NCBI GenBank assembly: GCA_001795455.1
Contig: MGPB01000021.1
Coordinates: 310,001-374,000 of the forward strand
Direction of reading: 5' to 3'
Length of the DNA stretch: 64,000 bases
Source: Curvibacter sp. GWA2_63_95
GTDB taxonomy: Bacteria > Pseudomonadota > Gammaproteobacteria > Burkholderiales > Burkholderiaceae_C
Position 1 is the first letter of the stretch. Every line of letters begins with the position of its first letter. Below the pieces are notes generated by a model. It searched no databases and was not told the DNA's origin. It saw only the letters and a program-made list of their open reading frames with translations. The position numbers and the translations under genes are program-made. Positions 52,501 to 61,243 of this stretch are shown piece by piece.

Positions 52501-54183
52501 ATGGCCATACGTGATACTTCGGATGATTCCCGCCCCCCTGAAGACGGACTCTTTGTGCCCACTAAAAGCACGAACAGTGGCAAAGTGGGATCAGCGCCTT
52601 TCTCTACAGATGGGCGGCTCAACGCTGCAATCGAAGAGCTTCAGAGTGTGAGAACGTCCCGAGGTCGTGGTGCAAAACCATGGCGCGTATTGACCTACGA
52701 TGGGGTCTTGCGGATTGTTCGCTATGAATATGTGAAGAAGTCTGAAGGTGATACTGAGGCGTCAGGCGAGAGCGTTTTCTCATACCAGACGCGATATAGC
52801 CTGAATGGCAGATCTTCAACTGTGAATTTGGGACGCTCTGACCAAGTTAGCTTTGATCAGGCCCTCAAAAGCGCTAAAGAGTTGCGCGAAAAGGTAAATG
52901 AAAAGCGGCTCAATCTCCAGCTCAACCGACCCCTTGTCAACAAGGTAGTCAAAACCAAAAGTAAGTCGGCATATACCTTCAAGTCTGTTGACGATGCTCT
53001 GGCCTTCCTGAGAATTCAGCATAAAAAAGGCATGACTTACCTTGCTGTATATTGGCAATTGGCTATCCTTTTTCCAATTTTGGGATCGCATATTGATCGA
53101 TTGCGATGGGGTGATTTGGATCTTGATAAAAATCTTTTGCGGATCCAATATTTTATTGAAGGCGAGGTTGCTAACACCCTCAGGCTTCCTATCGGTAAAG
53201 ATATTTCAAATTTACTGAGGCAATGGTATTCCTTCCATTATCGATCGTCACAAGAGTATATTTTTATGGACTTGCTGGAAAAGAGTAGGTCGCCCAAACG
53301 CCTCAGCTATCTTGGGGAAGAACTCAACAGGGAATGGGGTGGGTATCGCCTTGAATTGCGTGATATTGGTTTATTTTGGAAGCGGGAGCTAGTGAAGGTA
53401 TCGCACTTTTCAGAGAGCTTTCTGGATAAAGTGTTTAGTTCATCATTCTTCGAAAAAATGCCCAGCACTGAGGATGTGATTTTTGTCAAGATGGTTTTAG
53501 AGAAGTGGTGGGGTGTTGTAGATCGCTCACTAATCTATCCATTTGATTCTCCATTTTCAAAGCCCAAGCAGATTAATAATCAGCAGCAAGGCCCTACTTC
53601 GGGGTTTGATACAAAGATCGGAAATGATTACGTAGGTATGCTAGCCAATACAAGTTTTGGTCTGAAGGCTTATGTAAGTGAGAAAACTAGTAATAAGTAC
53701 AACATAGAAATCGCACGGCCGATCTATGACATCTCCTCTCCTAATCCGGTATTAAATGGTGCGATTAAGTATCTTCCGAGTCGTACTATGCGATCGCTTG
53801 ATAAGCTTCCGGTGTATTCGTTTGATGAATATGGATTTACATTAAAATTAGAATTAATTGCAATTATTTTATCTAGTGATCTTATCGATCCAAGATTTAA
53901 AATAGAAGGTAAGCCGGGTATATTTTTAACAACGAAACAAGCCGTGGGCAATCCGGATAATCTTACTGATACTGGTTACGAAATTGAATTCTGTGACTCT
54001 GAGTCCTTAAAAGTCCCAAAGGGCATTCAGCCGCATTCGTTGCTGAAAAAGGCGCCGTTAAAGACAATTCCATTTGTGTCGGGCGCACTTTCAAAGGCGA
54101 CTATTCAAGGTAAGAAATTCCTATACCGTATATCTAAAGTTGGAGATCCTCTTCCGATCTACGTAAATGTAGTTGACATGTAG
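52501..54183 (+). CDS. integrase-like large protein without recognisable catalytic residues
   Basis: In the 560-residue protein the first 150 residues resemble the DNA-binding arm of phage integrases (a beta-rich SLNGRSSTVNLGRSDQVSFDQALKSAKEL segment). Residues 165-270 resemble the first part of a tyrosine recombinase catalytic domain: YLAVYWQLAILFPILGSHIDRLRWGDLDLDKNLLRI. The Arg of the normal G-x-R motif is not in place and no H-x-x-R or final Tyr segment follows. The C-terminal half matches nothing I know. The gene is clearly A+T-richer than its neighbours, especially its last 700 bases. Confidence 0.5.
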   Translation: MAIRDTSDDSRPPEDGLFVPTKSTNSGKVGSAPFSTDGRLNAAIEELQSVRTSRGRGAKPWRVLTYDGVLRIVRYEYVKKSEGDTEASGESVFSYQTRYSLNGRSSTVNLGRSDQVSFDQALKSAKELREKVNEKRLNLQLNRPLVNKVVKTKSKSAYTFKSVDDALAFLRIQHKKGMTYLAVYWQLAILFPILGSHIDRLRWGDLDLDKNLLRIQYFIEGEVANTLRLPIGKDISNLLRQWYSFHYRSSQEYIFMDLLEKSRSPKRLSYLGEELNREWGGYRLELRDIGLFWKRELVKVSHFSESFLDKVFSSSFFEKMPSTEDVIFVKMVLEKWWGVVDRSLIYPFDSPFSKPKQINNQQQGPTSGFDTKIGNDYVGMLANTSFGLKAYVSEKTSNKYNIEIARPIYDISSPNPVLNGAIKYLPSRTMRSLDKLPVYSFDEYGFTLKLELIAIILSSDLIDPRFKIEGKPGIFLTTKQAVGNPDNLTDTGYEIEFCDSESLKVPKGIQPHSLLKKAPLKTIPFVSGALSKATIQGKKFLYRISKVGDPLPIYVNVVDM

Positions 54184-54203
54184 TTGCCTAACAGATCATG
54201 GCT

Positions 54204-54926
54204 TCATCGACGGGTGTGAAGTTCAAATACCGCGCCACTGAGATCTTCTTCATTTTTTGTAATTCGGGCCACAGCGTTGAAATGGCGTAACCAAACTGTG
54301 TCAACCTTGGATTCGTCACACCAAATGTAAAAATCCAATGGTGTTAACTCTGACGGCACAGATTCCCCATCCTCTTCGTCTGCAAAAAACAGGTCCAGTA
54401 GTTTCTGCGCAGCTATCAGGCGTGGGTGTCTTTCCTCCAGCTTCACATTGTCTAGCCCCCGTGCATGGCTGGGAACTGAAGTGCAGCGGTCCTCGGGTAC
54501 AACCCCATTGGCTAGGAGAGCACCCATGGCGGGCGTCCAAGTCGGCATAGCCAGGTACTTTTCTACGACGCTGTTGATTTTGCCCCCCTCGACAATCAGG
54601 TCACCTAATGTCTTATGCGTGTCTCGTTGTTCACTGGATTGCGATGAGTGCAAAGCATGGTGAGCTGGTGCAGTTCTTGTACGGGTTCGAGTTATTGGTT
54701 TTTTCCGAACAGGTGCAGGGACTTTATGGGCTGGGTCAGCGCATTTCGCTAGCCACGCATTCACCTCCGCTTCATACCAACCAACGGCCTGACCACCGAG
54801 TTGAAATGATTTCGGAAAACTTGGGTCATGGCGCGGGGATTTGGCATCCAGGCGGTCATAGATCGCGCTACGCGACAGTCCCGTGTGTTCTATCAGTGCT
54901 TTGAGCCGGAGAATGCGACTGGTCAT
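54204..54926 (-). CDS. AlpA-type excisionase/regulator with a long C-terminal extension
   Basis: ATG 54926 gives 240 residues. The first 60 are an AlpA helix-turn-helix (SRILRLKALIEHTGLSRSAIYDRL ... SFPKSFQLGGQAVGWYEAEVNAWL). A basic Pro/Arg linker follows, then about 150 residues of unknown alpha-beta protein. AlpA proteins regulate int and excise P4-type elements. It lies just downstream of the integrase on the same strand, which fits. Most AlpA proteins stop at about 70 residues. Confidence 0.8.
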   Translation of the reverse strand: MTSRILRLKALIEHTGLSRSAIYDRLDAKSPRHDPSFPKSFQLGGQAVGWYEAEVNAWLAKCADPAHKVPAPVRKKPITRTRTRTAPAHHALHSSQSSEQRDTHKTLGDLIVEGGKINSVVEKYLAMPTWTPAMGALLANGVVPEDRCTSVPSHARGLDNVKLEERHPRLIAAQKLLDLFFADEEDGESVPSELTPLDFYIWCDESKVDTVWLRHFNAVARITKNEEDLSGAVFELHTRR

Positions 54927-54995
54927 ATGCAAGGGATCTTGAGCTTAGGGAGGGGGTGAGCTAGGTCTTCTGCAATGTAATGCAGCTGAGAATGA

Positions 54996-56282
54996 TCACG
55001 AGGCCGTATTGGTTATTTGCGATTTGTTTGCCGTGCACTGACGTGCCCAGTCCGCCATCAGTGCCTTACGTTTTGCAAACTGCGTTCCGCGCTGGTAGGC
55101 CCGCTCAACGGCATCGGGCAACTGGTGGGCCAGGGCGTGTTCGGCCACCTCTCTCGGATAAGAGGTCGTTTCAGCGGTCCACATACGGAATGTTGCCCTA
55201 AAGCCGTGCACTGTGATGCCCTTCCCAGTGGGGTCTACCCATATGGGCTTTTCTTCCTCAGTGTTCATTCTGCGTACAACGGCCGTAAGGGACATATCGG
55301 ACAGGATTTGTCCTTTGCTGCCGGGAAACACGTAGGGACTTGGGTTCGGGCTTGTTGCTCGCCGGACATCAGAGTCAGAGTCAGCCTTCATGGTCGCAAG
55401 AATGGCTAGTGTTGCATCTGACAGTGGTACTTGATGCTCACGTCCAGCTTTCATGCGTTCGGCAGGGATGGTCCAAACCTTGTTGGTGAAGTCAAACTCT
55501 GACCATTGGGCGCCGCGTACTTCCCCTGACCTGCATGCCGTCAATATGGCAAATTCCACAGCGCGTGCAGCTGATCCTTCACGTTTGTGCAGGGCTGACA
55601 TGAAGTCAGAGATCTTCTGCCAAGGCAGGGAAGGGTGATTCTGAATTCTTGCAGTCTTGCTGACGTTGGCCAAAAGATTCTCAAGGTGACCTTTCCAACG
55701 TGCTGGGTTCTCACCGACACGGTAGCCGCTGGTAGTGGCCCAGCCTAGGACAGACTCAATACGGCCGCGAAGTCGGCTTGCTGTTTCTGGTCGGGTTTGC
55801 CAGATCAAGGAAAGGCTTTTCACTACCAGGGCTGTGTCTACGTCAGCTACTGGGAGGTGTCCAAAAAATGGGCTCGCATAAGCTTCAATGGTATTGGTCC
55901 ATTGTTGGATGTGCTTTTCATTTTTCCAGCCTGCTTTGTGAGCATCGATGTATGCTTTGGCACACTGATCGAAGGTCATGCGTTTTGCCCGCTCTAAGGC
56001 CCGAGCCTGACGTGCTTCCTTTTTAACTTCCAAGGGGTTGAGGCCATCGAGCAGAAGTTTGCGAGCTTCCAAGGCTTTCTGTCGTGCCTCGGCCAGTGAA
56101 ATAGTGTGCGTTGGCCCCAATCCCATGCCGTGCGCTTTGCCGGCAAGCATGTACCGAAACAGCCAGCTCTTGGATCCGCTGGGGGTGATTTGAAGGGTTA
56201 ATCCGCCGCCGTCACCATATAAACCAGGCTTGTTGAGCTTGGTGACTTGAAGCGCGCTGAGCTTGTGCAACTGCCTCGCCAT
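54996..56282 (-). CDS. P4-type tyrosine integrase
   Basis: The 428-residue protein has an N-terminal DUF4102 arm-binding domain (LTLQITPSGSKSWLFRY) and a SAM-like core domain. The catalytic domain shows TACRSGEVRGAQW, HGFRATFRMW and, near the end, HALAHQLPDAVERAYQRG with the nucleophile Tyr. It is full length and probably active. It lies at the right boundary of the island, transcribed inward. Such enzymes integrate at tRNA 3' ends, and a tRNA-like end is seen 170 bases to the right. Confidence 0.92.
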   Translation of the reverse strand: MARQLHKLSALQVTKLNKPGLYGDGGGLTLQITPSGSKSWLFRYMLAGKAHGMGLGPTHTISLAEARQKALEARKLLLDGLNPLEVKKEARQARALERAKRMTFDQCAKAYIDAHKAGWKNEKHIQQWTNTIEAYASPFFGHLPVADVDTALVVKSLSLIWQTRPETASRLRGRIESVLGWATTSGYRVGENPARWKGHLENLLANVSKTARIQNHPSLPWQKISDFMSALHKREGSAARAVEFAILTACRSGEVRGAQWSEFDFTNKVWTIPAERMKAGREHQVPLSDATLAILATMKADSDSDVRRATSPNPSPYVFPGSKGQILSDMSLTAVVRRMNTEEEKPIWVDPTGKGITVHGFRATFRMWTAETTSYPREVAEHALAHQLPDAVERAYQRGTQFAKRKALMADWARQCTANKSQITNTAS

Positions 56283-56448
56283 GAGTTCGAATCCCCCTGT
56301 TTTTTCACTATCGATCTGACTATCAAAGTGTAGTCGGATTCGATGAAACTGGGTAGTACGCCTTGGGACGGGTGTAGGATCTAACTAGTTGATTTTATTT
56401 AGGAATTCGGACTTGTTGGGACTAGCTAGGAATCACTAAATACGGACG

Positions 56449-56460
56449 CCTGCTCCGCCA
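56449..56460 (+). other. candidate attR: remnant of a tRNA 3' end
   Basis: CCTGCTCCGCCA ends with the CCA that closes a tRNA, and CTGCTCC could be the 3' half of an acceptor stem. It is followed by a 13-bp Rho-independent terminator, as after a tRNA gene. No T-arm or anticodon arm precedes it; the bases to the left do not fold as a tRNA. It is a plausible right attachment site left by integration into a plus-strand tRNA, the intact copy lying at the other end of the island outside the window. Confidence 0.35.
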
Positions 56461-56469
56461 GAAACAGAT

Positions 56470-56501
56470 AGCCCGTAGTGCAATGCACTACGGGCTTTTT
56501 T
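56470..56501 (+). terminator. strong terminator at the island boundary
   Basis: AGCCCGTAGTGCA pairs exactly with TGCACTACGGGCT over one base, followed by six T (to 56501). It lies right of the tRNA-like end and 19 bases before the stop of the minus-strand SPFH gene, so it can end both units. Confidence 0.85.
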
Positions 56502-56519
56502 GTTGCCCGTATGTCCCGC

Positions 56520-57428
56520 TTACTTGCTGGACTGCACCATTTTCATGGCGGTTGCAATCAGACCGGAGACTTCACTCATGTTGCCGGGAATGATCAGTGT
56601 GGTGGTGGCATCCGCAGCCACCTTGCCATAGGCGTCGACGGCACGTTCGGCCACTTTCAACTGGACGGCCTGTTCGCCACCTGGTTGGCGAATGGCTGCG
56701 GCGATCCGTTCAATTGCGTTGGCGGTAGCTTCGGCCACTGCGGTGATCGATGCGGCCTCACCTTGTGCACTGTTGATGGCGGCTTGTTTTTCGCCCTCGG
56801 AGCGGGCAATAAAGGCTTCGCGTTCGCCGGTGGCGATGTTGATTTGTTCTTGGCGGCGGCCTTCGGATGCTGCAATCAGTGCGCGTTTTTCGCGCTCAGC
56901 CGTGATCTGGGCCTGCATGGCGTGCAGGATTTCCTTCGGCGGCGTCAAATCTTTGATCTCGTAGCGCAGCACCTTCACGCCCCAGTTGAGCGCCGCTTCG
57001 TCAATGGCGGCTACCACCTGGGCGTTGATGATGTCACGCTCCTCGAAAGTCTTGTCCAGCTCCAGTTTGCCGATGACCGAGCGCAGGGAGGTCTGTGCCA
57101 ACTGCGAGATGGCCACGATGTAGTTGCTCGATCCGTAACTGGCGCGCATGGCGTCGGTGACTTGAAAGTACAGAATGCCGTCGACCTGCAGTTGGGTGTT
57201 GTCTTTGGTGATGCAGACCTGGCTGGCAATGTCGAGCGGAATTTCTTTCAACACGTGTTTGTAGGCCACGCGGTCAATAAAGGGCACCAGAAAGTTCAGG
57301 CCTGGGGTTAGCGTGCCGTGGTACTTGCCCAGGCGCTCAATCACCCACGCATGCTGTTGTGGCACGACTTTGACCGAGCGGGTAATGAATAGGACGGCGA
57401 TGACCAGAAGAATGATTGCGATTTCCAT
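56520..57428 (-). CDS. SPFH/Band 7 membrane protein (paraslipin, QmcA-like)
   Basis: The 302-residue protein has an N-terminal membrane helix (3-20), an SPFH domain (VVPQQHAWVIERLGKYHGTLTPGLNFLVPFID near 26-57) and a C-terminal helical oligomerisation segment with repeats of Ala, Glu and Gln. Such proteins scaffold membrane microdomains with NfeD partners. The NfeD gene follows upstream on the same strand after 12 bases. First gene of the chromosomal side. Confidence 0.92.
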   Translation of the reverse strand: MEIAIILLVIAVLFITRSVKVVPQQHAWVIERLGKYHGTLTPGLNFLVPFIDRVAYKHVLKEIPLDIASQVCITKDNTQLQVDGILYFQVTDAMRASYGSSNYIVAISQLAQTSLRSVIGKLELDKTFEERDIINAQVVAAIDEAALNWGVKVLRYEIKDLTPPKEILHAMQAQITAEREKRALIAASEGRRQEQINIATGEREAFIARSEGEKQAAINSAQGEAASITAVAEATANAIERIAAAIRQPGGEQAVQLKVAERAVDAYGKVAADATTTLIIPGNMSEVSGLIATAMKMVQSSK

Positions 57429-57440
57429 AGCGTTTCCTGT

Positions 57441-57866
57441 TTAAGCTTTGTCGACCAAAAGGCGGTTGCCCACCATCTCTGCTACCCGGTGAGCGCCCGG
57501 GGTTGGGTTGATGCCGGCACGGTGCATGACTGTCCATTGTGTGCCGCGGTAGTGCACGCTGGCCGTGCCATCGGCGTTCCAGCTGCCCACCTGCACGGTT
57601 TCACCAATGTCCAGGTTGACGTTGGCATTGGCCTGGGCCGGTGCTTCGGTACGGCTTGCGGCCCGCTTGAGGTGCCAGACCACCACTGCGCCACCGCCAA
57701 CCAGCGAGGCAAGTACCAGTTGAACGGTCAGGTTGGCTCCGAGGTGGGCGGCCAGGGCGGCGGCAACCGCGCCCAAGCCCAGCATCAGCAGGTAGAACGT
57801 GCCGGTGAGCAGCTCTACCGCCACAATGGCACCAGTGACCAGCCACCACAGGGTGGGTTGCGACAT
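57441..57866 (-). CDS. NfeD-family membrane protein
   Basis: The 141-residue protein has three or four membrane helices (4-75) and a C-terminal OB-fold domain (VQVGSWNADGTASVHYRGTQWTVMHRAGINPTPG). NfeD partners SPFH proteins and is encoded next to one here. Short form without the ClpP-like protease domain. Confidence 0.88.
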   Translation of the reverse strand: MSQPTLWWLVTGAIVAVELLTGTFYLLMLGLGAVAAALAAHLGANLTVQLVLASLVGGGAVVVWHLKRAASRTEAPAQANANVNLDIGETVQVGSWNADGTASVHYRGTQWTVMHRAGINPTPGAHRVAEMVGNRLLVDKA

Positions 57867-57999
57867 GGGGGAGGCCTCCTTTGTATTGATGACGCCACAT
57901 TGTGGTTCAAATGCAGGGCAGCGCCATGATGTTGTTGCCAGAAGTCCTTACACTTCGCGCCTGTTTTGCCATTTTTAGCCCGCCCGTTGGAGCCTTTCG

Positions 58000-60270
58000 A
58001 TGAAGTTTCGCTTTCCCATCATCATCATTGACGAAGATTTCCGCTCGGAAAACACGTCCGGCCTGGGCATCCGCGCCCTGGCCCAGGCCATCGAGTCTGA
58101 GGGTTTTGAGGTGCTGGGCGTTACCAGCTATGGCGACCTGAGCCAGTTTGCCCAGCAGCAGTCGCGCGCCAGTGCCTTTATCTTGTCCATCGACGACGAG
58201 GAATTCACCCCCGGCCCGGACCTGGACCCTGCGGTGCTGAACCTGCGCCACTTCATTGAAGAAGTGCGCCGCAAGAATCTGGATGTGCCGATTTATGTGT
58301 ACGGCGAGACCAAGACCAGCCGCCACATCCCCAACGACATCCTGCGCGAGCTGCACGGCTTCATCCACATGTTTGAAGACACGCCCGAGTTCGTGGCGCG
58401 CCACATCATCCGCGAGGCCAAGGGCTATCTGGAAGGCGTGCAACCGCCATTTTTCAAGGCGCTGCTGGACTATGCCGAAGATGGCTCCTACAGCTGGCAC
58501 TGCCCCGGTCACTCAGGCGGCGTGGCCTTCCTGAAGAGCCCGGTGGGACAGATGTACCACCAGTTCTATGGTGAAAACATGCTGCGCGCTGACGTGTGCA
58601 ATGCGGTGGAAGAGTTGGGCCAACTGCTGGACCACAACGGTGCGATTGGCGCTTCCGAACGCAACGCAGCGCGTATTTTTAATGCCGACCACTGCTTCTT
58701 TGTGACCAACGGCACCAGTACCAGCAACAAGATGGTCTGGCACCACACCGTGGCACCCGGCGACATCGTGGTTGTGGACCGCAACTGCCACAAGAGCAAC
58801 CTGCACGCCATCATCATGACCGGGGCCATCCCCGTGTTTTTGAAGCCCACGCGCAACCACTTCGGCATCATTGGCCCGATCCCGCAAAGCGAGTTTGAGC
58901 CCGCCACTATCCAGGCCAAGATCAAGGCCAATCCGCTGCTCAAAGGCGTGAACGCCAAGACGGTGAAGCCGCGCATCCTGACGCTGACGCAAAGTACCTA
59001 CGACGGTGTGCTCTACAACACCGAAACCATCAAGAGCATGCTCGATGGTTATGTGGAGAACATCCACTTCGACGAGGCCTGGTTGCCACACGCCGCCTTC
59101 CACCCGTTCTATGGCACCTACCATGCCATGGGCAAGAACCGCGCGCGCCCCAAGGAGGCCGTGGTCTACAGCACCCAGTCCATCCACAAGCTGTTGGCCG
59201 GCATCAGCCAGGCCAGCCACGTGCTGGTGCAGGACTCGCAAACCGTCAAGCTGGACAAGCACCTCTTCAACGAGGCCTACCTGATGCACACCAGCACCAG
59301 CCCGCAGTACAGCATCATTGCCAGCTGCGATGTGGCCGCCGCGATGATGGAGCCACCCGGTGGCACTGCGCTGGTGGAAGAGAGCATTGCCGAGGCACTG
59401 GACTTCCGCCGCGCCATGCGCAAGGTGGACCAGGAGTACGGCGATGACTGGTGGTTCAAGGTCTGGGGGCCCGACCACCTGGCCGACGAAGGCATTGGCA
59501 AGGCTGCGGACTGGATCATCAAGGGTGAGAGCAAGAGCGCCAAGGCGAATTGGCATGGCTTTGGCAAACTGGCCAGTGGGTTCAACATGCTGGACCCGAT
59601 CAAGTCCACCATCGTGACCCCCGGCCTGGACCTGAACGGCAAGTTTGCCAAGACCGGCATTCCGGCCTCCATCGTGACCAAGTTCCTGGCCGAGCACGGT
59701 GTGGTGGTGGAGAAGACCGGCCTGTACAGCTTCTTCATCATGTTCACCATCGGCATCACCAAGGGCCGCTGGAACAGCATGTTGACTGCGCTGCAGCAGT
59801 TTAAGGATGACTACGCCAAGAACCAGCCGATGTGGCGCGTGCTGCCCGAATTTGTGCAGAAGTACCCGCGCTACGAGAAGATGGGACTGGCCGACCTGTG
59901 CCACCACATCCACCAGCTCTACGCCAAGTTCGACATCGCCCGCCTGACCACCGAGGTCTACCTGAGCGACCTGACCCCCGCCATGAAGCCCAGCGACGCC
60001 TACGCCCACATTGCGCTGCGCAAGACGGAGCGCGTGGAGATTGACCACCTGGAAGGCCGCGTGTCGGTCGGCATGGTCACACCCTACCCACCGGGCATTC
60101 CGCTGCTGATCCCCGGCGAGGTGTTCAACAAGAAAGTGGTGGATTACCTGAAGTTCTCACGCGAGTTCAACGCGCAGTGCCCTGGCTTCGAGACCGATGT
60201 GCACGGTCTGGTGAGCGAAGTGGGCGAGGATGGCCGGTTGTGCTATTACGCTGACTGCGTCAAGTCCTGA
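58000..60270 (+). CDS. pyridoxal-phosphate arginine/lysine/ornithine decarboxylase
   Basis: The 756-residue protein shows the large-decarboxylase layout. An N-terminal wing domain (MKFRFPIIIIDEDFRSENTS) is followed by a PLP core. WHCPGHSGGVAF lies near 170, the aldehyde-binding segment has DEAW near 362, and the catalytic Lys is in STQSIHKLLAGISQASH near 396. The size fits inducible or biosynthetic basic amino-acid decarboxylases, forming oligomers for acid stress or polyamine synthesis. The exact substrate is not clear from motifs alone. A hairpin terminator follows. Confidence 0.92.
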   Translation: MKFRFPIIIIDEDFRSENTSGLGIRALAQAIESEGFEVLGVTSYGDLSQFAQQQSRASAFILSIDDEEFTPGPDLDPAVLNLRHFIEEVRRKNLDVPIYVYGETKTSRHIPNDILRELHGFIHMFEDTPEFVARHIIREAKGYLEGVQPPFFKALLDYAEDGSYSWHCPGHSGGVAFLKSPVGQMYHQFYGENMLRADVCNAVEELGQLLDHNGAIGASERNAARIFNADHCFFVTNGTSTSNKMVWHHTVAPGDIVVVDRNCHKSNLHAIIMTGAIPVFLKPTRNHFGIIGPIPQSEFEPATIQAKIKANPLLKGVNAKTVKPRILTLTQSTYDGVLYNTETIKSMLDGYVENIHFDEAWLPHAAFHPFYGTYHAMGKNRARPKEAVVYSTQSIHKLLAGISQASHVLVQDSQTVKLDKHLFNEAYLMHTSTSPQYSIIASCDVAAAMMEPPGGTALVEESIAEALDFRRAMRKVDQEYGDDWWFKVWGPDHLADEGIGKAADWIIKGESKSAKANWHGFGKLASGFNMLDPIKSTIVTPGLDLNGKFAKTGIPASIVTKFLAEHGVVVEKTGLYSFFIMFTIGITKGRWNSMLTALQQFKDDYAKNQPMWRVLPEFVQKYPRYEKMGLADLCHHIHQLYAKFDIARLTTEVYLSDLTPAMKPSDAYAHIALRKTERVEIDHLEGRVSVGMVTPYPPGIPLLIPGEVFNKKVVDYLKFSREFNAQCPGFETDVHGLVSEVGEDGRLCYYADCVKS

Positions 60271-60297
60271 CCGTCGCCCCGAATGGGGCTTGCCATG

Positions 60298-60340
60298 AAA
60301 TATAGCGCCAGTGCAGATTGCAGTGGCGCTATATTTTTAG
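60298..60340 (+). terminator. terminator hairpin within an interspersed repeat
   Basis: AAATATAGCGCCA pairs with TGGCGCTATATTT and is followed by T residues and GGAGCTGCTCGCGCAG. Hairpins of this form occur between many genes in Comamonadaceae chromosomes. It ends the decarboxylase transcript. Confidence 0.75.
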
Positions 60341-60390
60341 GAGCTGCTCGCGCAGCACCCATGCGGGCTACAGCCCGATTCCGCTTAAAT

Positions 60391-61200
60391 TTAACCCGCT
60401 GCAGGCTCGGGGGTGGTCACGCCCATGGTCTGGCTGTAACCGCCGTCCACATAGGTGATCTCGGCGGTCACGCCACTGGCCAGGTCGCTCAGCAGGAAGG
60501 CCGCCACATTGCCAACATCTTCAATGGTGACGTTGCGGCGAATCGGTGAGGCACCGGCCACCATGTTCAGCAGCTTGCCAAAGTCCTTGATGCCGCTGGC
60601 AGCCAAGGTCTTGATGGGGCCGGCGCTGACGCCGTTGACGCGGATGCTGCGGCCATCCGGTGTGCAGCCTACGGCCTCGGCCAAGTAGCGCACGCTGGCT
60701 TCCAGGCTGGCTTTGGCCAGGCCCATGGTGTTGTAGTTGGGGATGATGCGCTCGGCGCCCAGGTAGGTCAGGGTCAACAGGGCGGCCTTGTCATTCAGAA
60801 AGGGCAGGGCGGCCTTGGCCATGGCGGGGAAGCTGTAGGCACTGATGTCGTGCGCGATCTTGAAATTCTCGCGCGTCAGACCATCCAGGAAATTGCCCGC
60901 GATTGCTTCACGGGGCGCAAAACCAATGCTGTGGACAAAACCGTCAAAGGTGGGCCAGTGCACCGAGAGGTCCTTGAAAAGCTGCTCGATCTGCGCGTCG
61001 TTGCCTACATCGCAGTCAAACACCAGCTTGGAGTCAAAGTCGGCCGCAAACTCGGTGATGCGCTCCTTGAAGCGCTCGCCCACGTAGCTGAAAGCCAGCT
61101 CAGCGCCTTGCTCTTTGCAGGCTTTGGCGATGCCGTACGCAATGGAGCGGTTCGACAACACGCCCGTGATCAACAACTTCTTGCCTGCTAAAAAGCCCAT
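60391..61200 (-). CDS. fabI: enoyl-ACP reductase (NADH), FabI
   Basis: ATG 61200 gives 269 residues. N-terminal [37 protein letters not shown] is the FabI NAD-binding start. The active-site residues lie in [39 protein letters not shown] (Tyr and Lys of the FabI Y-x6-K pattern). It carries out the last reduction of fatty-acid elongation. Transcribed away from yejA. Confidence 0.95.
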   Translation of the reverse strand: MGFLAGKKLLITGVLSNRSIAYGIAKACKEQGAELAFSYVGERFKERITEFAADFDSKLVFDCDVGNDAQIEQLFKDLSVHWPTFDGFVHSIGFAPREAIAGNFLDGLTRENFKIAHDISAYSFPAMAKAALPFLNDKAALLTLTYLGAERIIPNYNTMGLAKASLEASVRYLAEAVGCTPDGRSIRVNGVSAGPIKTLAASGIKDFGKLLNMVAGASPIRRNVTIEDVGNVAAFLLSDLASGVTAEITYVDGGYSQTMGVTTPEPAAG

Positions 61201-61243
61201 ATCGTCCTCATGAAAAATGCTTGGTCTGATGCAGAATTGTCGC

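Noticed and set aside
56283..56310. GTTCGAATCCCCCTG near the integrase start as a tRNA T-arm
   Set aside because: It has the sequence of a T-loop, but the flanking bases do not pair (ATGAG against CCCCC), and no other tRNA arms lie nearby; it could at most be a relic of the att core.
58513..60048. 511-codon minus-strand open frame
   Set aside because: It is the antisense of the decarboxylase gene, which has clear active-site motifs.
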